Shown here: positions 1 through 5,001 of the stretch, piece after piece
How the letters are laid out: every line of letters begins with the position of its first letter
How positions within the stretch are numbered: the first letter of the stretch is position 1
Source: Acidobacteriota bacterium
Lineage (GTDB): Bacteria > Acidobacteriota > Blastocatellia > Pyrinomonadales > Pyrinomonadaceae
Direction: 5' to 3'
Assembly: GCA_029777145.1 (NCBI GenBank)
Contig: JAKOSS010000037.1
Coordinates: forward strand, 1-5,001
Length of the DNA: 5,001 nucleotides
The notes under the pieces: model-generated
The model's database searches: none
Seen by the model: the letters and a program-made list of their open reading frames with translations, nothing else
What the model was told of the DNA's origin: nothing
Translations under genes and position numbers: made by a program

Positions 1-725
1 CCGTATTTCCATGGCACCACAAGCCGAACCGGCGCGCCGTTCTGATTCGGCAGTTGTTTGCCGTAAAGGCCGGTCGCAAGGATCGTCAGATCGTGCATCG
101 CCTCGTCGAGCCGCAATCCCTCGACATACGGAAAATCGATCCCGGCGAATAGCGAAGACTGCATGCCATTTCGTCCGTCAGGCAGCTTCACCTCCGGATT
201 CTTGCTCTTCTTGCCGTCGTAAAACGTTTCGAACGCGACGTATTTCGCGGCCGAAGTCGGTGCGACCTCGTCGATGATCCGCCGCAACGGAAACCCGATC
301 CACGGAATGACCATCGACCAACCTTCGACGCATCTGAAACGATAAATGCGTTCCTCCTGTCCGAACGCCAGAATTTGTTCGATCGTGAACACGCGCGGCT
401 TGTCGACAAGACCTCCGACCTCGACCGTCCACGGCCGCGTGACGAAATCCTCGGCAGCACGCGCGACGGCGGTCTTGCTCGTCGAAAACTCGTAGAAATT
501 GTTGTAATTCGTGATCTGCTCGAACGAATTTGGCGGATCGGAGGCCCGCACGGTCGTCTTGACGTCGTCGATGACCGCCGTCGCGGCCTCCTTCGGCGGC
601 GGCGGATTGAAGACGCGATACGCCAACCCGGTCGCGAAGGTCGTTCCCGCGACGATCCCGGCGCGGATGAAGTTCCGACGATTCAGGTAAACGTGTTCAG
701 GTGTGATCTCTTCTTTTTCCGGCAT
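1..725 (-). CDS. msrP: Protein-methionine-sulfoxide reductase catalytic subunit MsrP (YedY), 3' end cut off by window edge
   Basis: Molybdopterin enzyme of the sulfite-oxidase fold that reduces methionine sulfoxide in exported proteins, usually receiving electrons from the membrane haem protein MsrQ. About 241 codons are present, against ~330 for the family, so roughly the last quarter is missing. Seen: a twin-arginine motif NRRNFIR (residues 15-21) followed by a weak hydrophobic stretch; YNNFYEF (74-80), typical of the cofactor pocket; RCVEGWSMVIPWIGFPL (131-147), in which Cys132 matches the molybdenum-ligating cysteine of the E. coli enzyme; YVEGLRLDEAMH near 196-207; and NGAPVRLVVPWKY (229-241) at the edge. 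The start at 725 has no clear Shine-Dalgarno; an in-frame ATG at 746 would add MFFEPKT, and an in-frame stop lies further upstream. It is divergent from the kinase. Whether msrQ follows lies outside the window. Family assignment is firm; the start is not. Confidence 0.95.
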   Translation of the reverse strand, partial: MPEKEEITPEHVYLNRRNFIRAGIVAGTTFATGLAYRVFNPPPPKEAATAVIDDVKTTVRASDPPNSFEQITNYNNFYEFSTSKTAVARAAEDFVTRPWTVEVGGLVDKPRVFTIEQILAFGQEERIYRFRCVEGWSMVIPWIGFPLRRIIDEVAPTSAAKYVAFETFYDGKKSKNPEVKLPDGRNGMQSSLFAGIDFPYVEGLRLDEAMHDLTILATGLYGKQLPNQNGAPVRLVVPWKY

Positions 726-785
726 TGTCTTTGGTTCGAAGAACATCGACGCCGAAGCGTTGCACGACGAATCGATCCGATGCCT

Positions 786-815
786 AGATTAGCAATCGTG
801 GCCCTTTTATTCCAA
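786..815 (-). promoter_or_regulatory. Candidate promoter for msrP
   Basis: On the minus strand TTGGAA (810-815) is followed after 18 bp by TAATCT (786-791), the latter preceded by TGC, which gives an extended -10 pattern. Transcription would begin near 779, 33 to 54 bases before the two possible msrP starts. The -10 match is modest, so this is a position-supported guess only. Confidence 0.3.
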
Positions 816-860
816 AAAATCGGCGATTAAGTTGCAGAGAATTTGCGCGCGCGGAGGAGA

Positions 861-950
861 ATGCTTTTTCGTCTTTTCAAAAAAGCGGTTATAATCTGCG
901 AGTCAAAATCTTGCAGACGGACTTATTTTCAGCATGCTTCTCGTAAATGA
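861..950 (+). other. Small upstream ORF (29 codons) overlapping the kinase start
   Basis: An ATG at 861 lies 3 bases after GGAGG (853-857), the best ribosome-site match in this intergenic region although the spacing is short. The frame runs 29 codons (MLFRLFKKAV at the start, basic overall) and stops at TGA 948-950, 17 bases inside the kinase gene and out of frame with it. The kinase ATG itself has no good Shine-Dalgarno, so translation of this ORF could couple to the kinase. Against it: the perfect TATAAT at 890-895 lies inside the ORF, so transcripts from that promoter would lack its start. It may be a chance ORF. Confidence 0.22.
866..895 (+). promoter_or_regulatory. Candidate promoter for the Ser/Thr kinase gene
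   Basis: A perfect -10 hexamer TATAAT lies at 890-895 in an A/T-rich patch. The best -35 is poor: TTTTCG at 866-871 with an 18 bp spacer matches 3 of 6 consensus positions. Transcription would start near 902, giving a leader of about 32 bases before the ATG at 934. The weak -35 suggests either dependence on an activator or a chance -10. Confidence 0.45.
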
Positions 951-2673
951 AATCCTGAACGGCCGCTACCGGATCGTCCGCCAACTTGGCCACGGCGGAA
1001 TGGGTGCGGTCTATGAAGCTTTCGACAACGTTTTCGACACGACCTGCGCGTTGAAGGAGATCATGATCGACTTCGCGAAGGCGCCGACGCAACATCAGCA
1101 GGACCTCATCAAGGCCGCGTTCGAGCGCGAGGCGAAACTTTTGGCGAAGATCAAACACGAGGTCGTGCCGCATGTCCGCGACTATTTTTCGCACGACAAC
1201 CGGCAGTTCCTCGTGATGGAACTCGTTGAAGGCAAAGATCTTGGAGACCTGCTGGAGGAACGAAAGGCACCGTTCGCGTTCGACGAGGTCGCGCCGTGGT
1301 TCGAACAGCTTCTCGACGCGCTCGATTATCTTCATACCCAGAATCCGCCGATCTTTCATCGCGATATCAAACCGCAGAATCTGAAGCTGACGCCGCGCGG
1401 GAAAATGAAGCTTCTCGACTTCGGCATCGCCAAAGGCGGCGGCGCCGAGGTGCAAAACGCTTCGACCGTCGGAAATCAGACATTCGTCGCGGCGACGCTC
1501 AATTACTCGCCGATCGAACAGACGTACCGAGTTCTCGATCCAGTTTTCCGCGAAGTCCTGCTCCAGCGGTTCGAGTCGAAGATCAAGGTCGTGATGGAGC
1601 AGAACGCGGATGCCCGATCCGACATTTACGCGCTCGGCGCAACGATCTATCATTTGCTGACCGGAATTCTCCCGATCGATTCGTTGAAGCGGACGACCGA
1701 AGTATGGTCCGGGAAAAATGATCCGTTGACGCCTCCGAATTCGATCAACGGGCAGATCCCGATCGCGGTTTCGAATTTGTTGATGAAATCAATGGAGATC
1801 GACCGTGATCACCGGTACAGTTCGGCGCTCGAAATGCAGCAGGCGCTCAAGGCGGCGCTAGGCGGTTCGGCCGCACAGAACACGAATCCGCAGCCGGTGC
1901 CGGCGCCGACGATGTGGCAGCCGGTCGAAGCGCCGGCTTCGACGACCGACGCGCCGACGGTCCAGATTCCCTCGGATCAGATCGCCCAACAATATCCGCC
2001 GTCAATTTCCGAGCAAACCATTCAGGCGCAAAACTATTCTCAACCACCTGCGGGTTCGCCGTTCAACACCGGCGGACAGCAACCGCCGGCGGGTTCACCG
2101 TACAACACGGGCGGACAACAACCGCCTCCGCCGATGGGCAATCCGTTCAATACCGGCGGGGAATCGCAAAATCCGGCGGCGTCTCCGTTCAATACTGGTG
2201 GACAGCAGCAACAACCGGCATACGGTTTTGCGGCTGGAGCCGGTCAGGCGGGAAACTTTGGCGCAGCGGTCAATACGGGCGGACAGCAGTTTTCCGCACC
2301 CGCGCCGGCGCCGAAGAAACGAAGCAAGGCTTTATTGATAATTATTCCGCTGTTCCTGTTGTTCGTGTTGGCGGTTGGCGGAGCGGGTGTCGGTTACTGG
2401 ATCTGGGAACAGTCGCAGACGGCCGATAACACTCCGACGCCGACGCCGAGCGTGAGTCCGGCGAAATCGGTTTCGCCGTCACCGTCGCCGACCGAAAAGG
2501 CAGCAACGACCGGAACTCCGACGCCGTCCGAAACACCGACGCCGAGCGAGTCGCCGACGTCGACACGGACCGTGACAACTCCGGTCAAGACGCCGCCGCC
2601 GGTTAAGACGCCGAGGCCGAAGACGCCGACTCCGAAGAAGAATTCGGACTGCATCTTCACCGGCGATTGCTAA
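934..2673 (+). CDS. Transmembrane Hanks-type serine/threonine protein kinase
   Basis: Membrane-anchored kinase of 579 residues, expected to phosphorylate Ser/Thr on cytoplasmic partners or itself. Kinase domain ~12-309: glycine loop GHGGMG (19-24), ATP lysine K41 in ALK, alphaC glutamate E66, catalytic loop HRDIKPQN (142-149; D144, N149), DFG (162-164), SPIEQ (192-196) in place of the usual APE, SDIYALG (229-235) and the late arginine R294. All catalytic residues are intact. About 20 extra residues, rich in helix formers, sit between SPIEQ and SDIYALG. Next come a Pro/Gln/Asn linker with five NTGG repeats (374-452), a basic stop KKRSK (461-465), one membrane helix (~466-491) and an outer Pro/Thr/Ser tail ending CIFTGDC. 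No PASTA or other known sensor domain is visible, and the substrate is unknown. ATG 934 is the only ATG start after an in-frame stop at 892; its ribosome site is weak. The class is certain. Confidence 0.96.
   Translation: MLLVNEILNGRYRIVRQLGHGGMGAVYEAFDNVFDTTCALKEIMIDFAKAPTQHQQDLIKAAFEREAKLLAKIKHEVVPHVRDYFSHDNRQFLVMELVEGKDLGDLLEERKAPFAFDEVAPWFEQLLDALDYLHTQNPPIFHRDIKPQNLKLTPRGKMKLLDFGIAKGGGAEVQNASTVGNQTFVAATLNYSPIEQTYRVLDPVFREVLLQRFESKIKVVMEQNADARSDIYALGATIYHLLTGILPIDSLKRTTEVWSGKNDPLTPPNSINGQIPIAVSNLLMKSMEIDRDHRYSSALEMQQALKAALGGSAAQNTNPQPVPAPTMWQPVEAPASTTDAPTVQIPSDQIAQQYPPSISEQTIQAQNYSQPPAGSPFNTGGQQPPAGSPYNTGGQQPPPPMGNPFNTGGESQNPAASPFNTGGQQQQPAYGFAAGAGQAGNFGAAVNTGGQQFSAPAPAPKKRSKALLIIIPLFLLFVLAVGGAGVGYWIWEQSQTADNTPTPTPSVSPAKSVSPSPSPTEKAATTGTPTPSETPTPSESPTSTRTVTTPVKTPPPVKTPRPKTPTPKKNSDCIFTGDC
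2053..2292 (+). repeat. NTGG repeats in the kinase juxtamembrane linker
   Basis: Coding repeat inside the kinase gene. The core NTGG(Q/E)(Q/S) occurs five times, with the Asn at residues 378, 391, 406, 420 and 447: spacings of 13, 15, 14 and 27, the last being close to two periods with a decayed copy between. Four copies are preceded by (S/N)P(F/Y). The codons differ between copies, so the repeat is old or kept by selection on the protein rather than a fresh DNA slippage. It lies on the cytoplasmic side between the kinase domain and the membrane helix. Confidence 0.85.
2431..2640 (+). repeat. Low-complexity PT/PS-coding tract of the kinase outer tail
   Basis: Runs of CCGACG and related triplets encode PTPTP, SPSPSP and KTPxPKTP stretches, residues ~500-569. 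A 13-base piece CCGACGCCGAGCG recurs at 2440-2452 and 2536-2548. The tail follows the membrane helix and so should lie outside the cytoplasm, perhaps spanning the wall or periplasm as a flexible spacer. Related tracts occur in the next gene around 3115-3145. Confidence 0.75.
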
Positions 2674-2713
2674 GCGGGGCAAGGTTGTCGATCGGCGGAA
2701 TTTTGAACGATAT

Positions 2714-2742
2714 TTGATTCTCGATAGCGTGCGAACTATCAT
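2714..2742 (+). promoter_or_regulatory. Sigma70-like promoter for the exported duplicated-domain protein
   Basis: TTGATT (2714-2719) and TATCAT (2737-2742) are separated by exactly 17 bp and match 4 of 6 and 5 of 6 consensus positions. Start of transcription is expected near 2749, about 60 bases before the ATG at 2810. No terminator is seen between the kinase stop at 2673 and this site, so read-through from the kinase could add to expression. Just at the expected start lies AGGAGG (2744-2749), with no start codon at a useful distance. Confidence 0.55.
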
Positions 2743-2809
2743 TAGGAGGATTTTCTTCCGAACCCGCACGTTAACCGAACCTGAAATTTGAGTCAGTTTG
2801 TTTGAGGAT

Positions 2810-3949
2810 ATGAAACGAAAAATTGTTCTTTTTTTGGTATTTGGCGCGATGTTGGTCGGCTCGCTGCAGATGCTCGAAGGCGTCTCGGCGCAGGAGAGAC
2901 TGACCTTGGCGAAGATTCTGACGGGTCTCCAGACCCGCGGTACGACCCCCGAAACGAACACGCTTGCGAAACGCAATCTGTATATCCAACGGCAGGTTGA
3001 AGAGCGCGGCGTTAACTTCGTTCTGACCGCGGACCGCGCGAAAGATCTGCGCGATGCCGGCGCGAGCCTTGCTTTGCTGAACGCGATCCGGCAGAACGGT
3101 CCGACCGTCACGACCCCGACTCCGACGCCGTCGTCGACAAGACCGAGCGCGTTATTCAAGGATATTTGGGTCGATTACGACGTTACTGAGGGCAGCTCGA
3201 AAGGCATGCGGATCCACGTCAAGTTCACGACGTACGCAATGCGCGGCATGGCTTCGTATCTCGCGATCTACTTCCAGGACCGGAACGGATCGCCGCTGCC
3301 GAACAAAGGCGGCAACAGCAGCTACAACAGTTCGGACAACAAAGTCGCCGTTTACCGGGAAATGACGCCCGGATACGATCCGGCCGACTACGACGATTTC
3401 TCCGTTTTCATGCCTTATGACGAGCTCGATCTCGGGCGCGGAGCGTGGAAACTGCGGATGGACGTCAAGATCATCTACAAGGCCGGCGGTTTGATCAGCA
3501 ATTTGACGACGAAGGATTTCGATTACACCAACGGTACGAATACGCAGATGCCGAACCCGGATAACGTTTCGGCAAACCTCAAGCGCGTCTGGGTTGACTA
3601 CAACATCACCCAGGGCGGCGTGCGCGGAATGCGGGTACATCTCAACTTCGATGTCACCGGCTTGCAGGGCATCGACTCGCGGCTTGTCTTCCGCATACGC
3701 AAAGTGGGCGGCGAATATCTGTCGAACAGCACGACGTCGTTCTCGAACACCGACGGACAGTTCCAAACTGAATACAGTATGAAGCCGGGATACCCGACGA
3801 CCGTTTACAACGACGCGAGCGTCTTCATTCCGTATGACCAGGTGATCATCGCCCGGGGTCGCTGGAACCTTGAGTTCGACATCGACCTAGCGTACGGCGA
3901 CGAGTTCACTCACTTGAAGTGGGAACCGTTCTCGTTCACACGCAACTGA
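2810..3949 (+). CDS. Exported protein of unknown function with two tandem copies of a ~125-residue domain
   Basis: 379 residues; I do not recognise a named family. Parts seen: signal peptide 1-27 (KRK, a hydrophobic core, then VSA|QE as the likely signal-peptidase I site); a helical segment ~29-96 with the pattern RGVNFVLTADRAKDLRDAGAS, similar to short helical domains I recall in other acidobacterial exported proteins; a PT linker (~98-112); and two homologous domains, 114-242 and 255-378. Shared landmarks are WVDY(D/N)(V/I)T(E/Q)G, GMR(I/V)H, PGY, SVF(M/I)PYD and RG.W.L..D. Alternating hydrophobic residues suggest beta-sandwich domains. No catalytic motif and no cysteine are seen, which suggests binding or structure rather than catalysis. 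ATG 2810 is chosen because a signal peptide follows at once; a TTG at 2798 would add only four residues. GAGG at 2804-2807 is very close to the ATG. It has its own promoter upstream and a terminator downstream. Confidence 0.9.
   Translation: MKRKIVLFLVFGAMLVGSLQMLEGVSAQERLTLAKILTGLQTRGTTPETNTLAKRNLYIQRQVEERGVNFVLTADRAKDLRDAGASLALLNAIRQNGPTVTTPTPTPSSTRPSALFKDIWVDYDVTEGSSKGMRIHVKFTTYAMRGMASYLAIYFQDRNGSPLPNKGGNSSYNSSDNKVAVYREMTPGYDPADYDDFSVFMPYDELDLGRGAWKLRMDVKIIYKAGGLISNLTTKDFDYTNGTNTQMPNPDNVSANLKRVWVDYNITQGGVRGMRVHLNFDVTGLQGIDSRLVFRIRKVGGEYLSNSTTSFSNTDGQFQTEYSMKPGYPTTVYNDASVFIPYDQVIIARGRWNLEFDIDLAYGDEFTHLKWEPFSFTRN
3149..3943 (+). repeat. Tandem domain duplication within the exported protein
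   Basis: Copy one is coded by about 3149-3535 and copy two by about 3572-3943, joined by a short Asn/Pro-rich linker. The copies align end to end with one small gap region and share the tryptophan-led opening strand, the GMR.H strand, the PGY turn and the PYD/RG.W closing strands. Divergence outside these landmarks is high, so the duplication is old. Copy one has a longer Gly/Asn/Ser loop (about residues 160-176) than copy two. Confidence 0.85.
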
Positions 3950-4000
3950 TCTTCTGAAAGATCGATTCGAGAAGCGCTCCGGTAACGGGGCGCTTTTTTT
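3948..4000 (+). terminator. Intrinsic terminator after the exported protein gene, preceded by a small hairpin
   Basis: The terminator proper is at 3972-4000: AAGCGCTCC (3972-3980) pairs with GGGGCGCTT (3987-3995) around the loop GGTAAC, a 9 bp stem with one G-T wobble, followed by an unbroken T run to 4000. Just before it GATCTT (3948-3953) pairs with AAGATC (3958-3963) around CTGA, a small stem that overlaps the stop codon. On the minus strand the main stem is not followed by a T run, so it should act mainly on plus-strand transcription. Confidence 0.9.
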
Positions 4001-4073
4001 ATCCGGGATTGCACGTCAGAGCGACGGTACTGTTTTTGCCGCGGCGTGGATCGATCGAAGGTGAAATCCGGGG

Positions 4074-5001
4074 TTATTCAATTCGGGAATTCACTTTGAG
4101 ATCCGAGCCGTCGGTGACAACCGTGATCGTTCCCGATTCACCGGTCGTCAGAACGCGCGCGCCGGATGCCCGCCAGCGCCCGACTACATCCGCATGGGGA
4201 TGGCCGAAGGGAGATCTTCGTCCGACCGAGATCACGGCGTATCGCGGCTTCGTCGCCGCAATGAATTCGGCGGTCGACGACGTCCGGCTTCCGTGATGCG
4301 CGATTCGAACGACGTCGGCATTGAGATTCTCACCTCGCGCGAGCAAACGGCTTTCGACGGGTGACTCGATATCGGCCGCAATCATGATCCGACGGCTGCC
4401 GAAGGTGATTCGAAGGAAGATCGAGTCGTTGTTTGCGGAACCTCGCGACGCCGAAAGATCGGGATTGAGAACTTCGACAAGGACGCCGCCGATCGCGAGC
4501 GATTCTCCCGATCCGATCGGCGTGAACCTGATCCCGCGCTCGCGGACGGCGCCTCTGAAGAATGCAAAATCAGGATCCTCGGGCGCATGTCGCCCGTAAA
4601 ATGCGCGTCCGATCTCGAAGTTGCGCGCGACGTCGGCAAGTCCCTGAACGTGATCGGCGTCGGCGTGGGTCGCGACGATATAGTCGATCCGCGACAGGCC
4701 GCGATGCCAGAGAAACCGCAAAACGACGGCCTCGCCGATCGTCGTTCGGTCCGGTTCGAAGCCGTCTTCGTCGTCCGCGACCTGTCCCCGGCGCGGGCGT
4801 CCGCCGCCGTCAACGAGCATCGTCTCGCCGTTCGGGAACGTGATCAGCGTCGAATCGCCCTGCCCGACGTCAAGGAAGTCGATCCTCAGCAGACCGTCCG
4901 GCACGGGCGCGCAGAACGGATGAAACGCAAGTAGCGTCGCGAGAATGATCGTAATCGCGACCGGCGGCACGATCCGCGCCGGCTTGTCGGCAAATGGATC
5001 C
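4074..5001 (-). CDS. comEC: ComEC/Rec2-family DNA uptake protein, C-terminal metallo-beta-lactamase domain (5' end cut off by window edge)
   Basis: C-terminal part of the inner-membrane channel protein that carries single-stranded DNA into the cytoplasm during natural transformation; in the family this domain is thought to act as a nuclease on the incoming DNA. Numbered from an in-frame ATG at 4970: a hydrophobic segment (~3-19), the family opening LRIDFLDVGQGDS (28-40), VDGGG (53-57), the metal motif HADADH (102-107), NNDSIFLRI (180-188), AADIE (198-202), AHHGSRTSS (224-232) and FGHPHADVV (255-263). The frame stays open upstream of 4970 to the edge (reading DPFADKPARI just before that Met), and the hydrophobic segment fits the last membrane helix of ComEC, so I take 4970 as internal. 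A stand-alone secreted MBL protein starting at 4970 is the alternative. No T-rich terminator hairpin is seen after its stop at 4074. Confidence 0.88.
   Translation of the reverse strand, partial: DPFADKPARIVPPVAITIILATLLAFHPFCAPVPDGLLRIDFLDVGQGDSTLITFPNGETMLVDGGGRPRRGQVADDEDGFEPDRTTIGEAVVLRFLWHRGLSRIDYIVATHADADHVQGLADVARNFEIGRAFYGRHAPEDPDFAFFRGAVRERGIRFTPIGSGESLAIGGVLVEVLNPDLSASRGSANNDSIFLRITFGSRRIMIAADIESPVESRLLARGENLNADVVRIAHHGSRTSSTAEFIAATKPRYAVISVGRRSPFGHPHADVVGRWRASGARVLTTGESGTITVVTDGSDLKVNSRIE

Noticed and set aside
375..830. A 151-codon plus-strand frame over msrP
   Set aside because: The opposite strand encodes a clearly conserved MsrP, and this frame's product is a low-complexity Arg/Asp-rich shadow.
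845..853. Alternating GC run, GCGCGCGCG
   Set aside because: Too short to argue for a structural or regulatory role in G+C-rich DNA.
889..1653. A 254-codon open frame on the minus strand opposite the kinase
   Set aside because: It is antisense to an unmistakable kinase domain, its predicted protein is Arg/Asp/Glu/Leu-rich with no recognisable domain, and such mirrored frames are expected in G+C-rich coding DNA.
2758..2781. Two direct copies of CCGAACC, 17 bases apart, between the promoter and the start of the exported protein gene
   Set aside because: Seven-base direct repeats are not rare by chance, there is no dyad symmetry, and no operator is known to me with this form.
2479..3766. Two long minus-strand frames (2479-3159 and 3152-3766) opposite the kinase tail and the exported protein
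   Set aside because: The first is dominated by Arg-rich sequence mirrored from the PT-coding repeats and runs across the promoter and gene boundary; the second mirrors the duplicated domains. Neither has a convincing start or domain.
4009..4934. Several plus-strand frames opposite comEC
   Set aside because: They overlap each other and a clear metallo-beta-lactamase domain on the other strand, and show only Arg/Ser-rich shadow composition.
1..5001. Search for CRISPR arrays, tRNA or rRNA genes, insertion-sequence ends and defence or phage genes
   Set aside because: No spaced direct repeats, transposase-like frames or RNA-gene-like stretches were seen; nearly all the sequence is taken up by four ordinary protein genes.

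Overview
The window (about 58-60% G+C by eye) looks like ordinary chromosome from an environmental bacterium. My best guess is Acidobacteriota, class Blastocatellia or a relative. The guess rests on the style of the Ser/Thr kinase (an N-terminus of the type MLLVNEIL..RYRI, a single membrane segment and a Pro/Thr/Ser-rich outer tail), on a secreted protein with a short helical domain plus PT-rich linker, and on general protein similarity recalled from memory; no database was searched.

Layout from left to right. (1) Positions 1-725, minus strand: the first ~241 codons of msrP (yedY), the Tat-exported molybdopterin methionine-sulfoxide reductase, cut by the left edge. (2) Positions 726-933: a divergent intergenic region with a candidate promoter in each direction and a small ORF with a good ribosome site that overlaps the kinase start. 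(3) Positions 934-2673, plus strand: a complete 579-residue transmembrane Hanks-type Ser/Thr protein kinase with all catalytic motifs, an unusual insertion after the activation segment, an NTGG repeat linker, one membrane helix and a PTPTP-type outer tail ending in a Cys pair. (4) Positions 2674-2809: a spacer with a good sigma70-like promoter. (5) Positions 2810-3949, plus strand: a 379-residue exported protein of unknown function with a helical domain, a PT linker and two tandem copies of one ~125-residue domain, followed by a strong intrinsic terminator at 3972-4000. (6) Positions 4001-4073: a short convergent spacer in which I see nothing. (7) Positions 4074-5001, minus strand: the C-terminal metallo-beta-lactamase part of a ComEC-type DNA uptake protein, whose reading frame stays open to the right edge.

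The genes do not form one obvious pathway. msrP repairs oxidised envelope proteins, the kinase senses or signals across the membrane, the duplicated-domain protein is exported, and ComEC imports DNA: all four act at or across the cytoplasmic membrane, but only the kinase and the exported protein lie side by side on one strand, and the latter has its own promoter. I see no tRNA, rRNA, CRISPR array, insertion sequence or phage gene. The least explained parts are the exported duplicated-domain protein, the kinase insertion and linker, and the small ORF at the kinase start.
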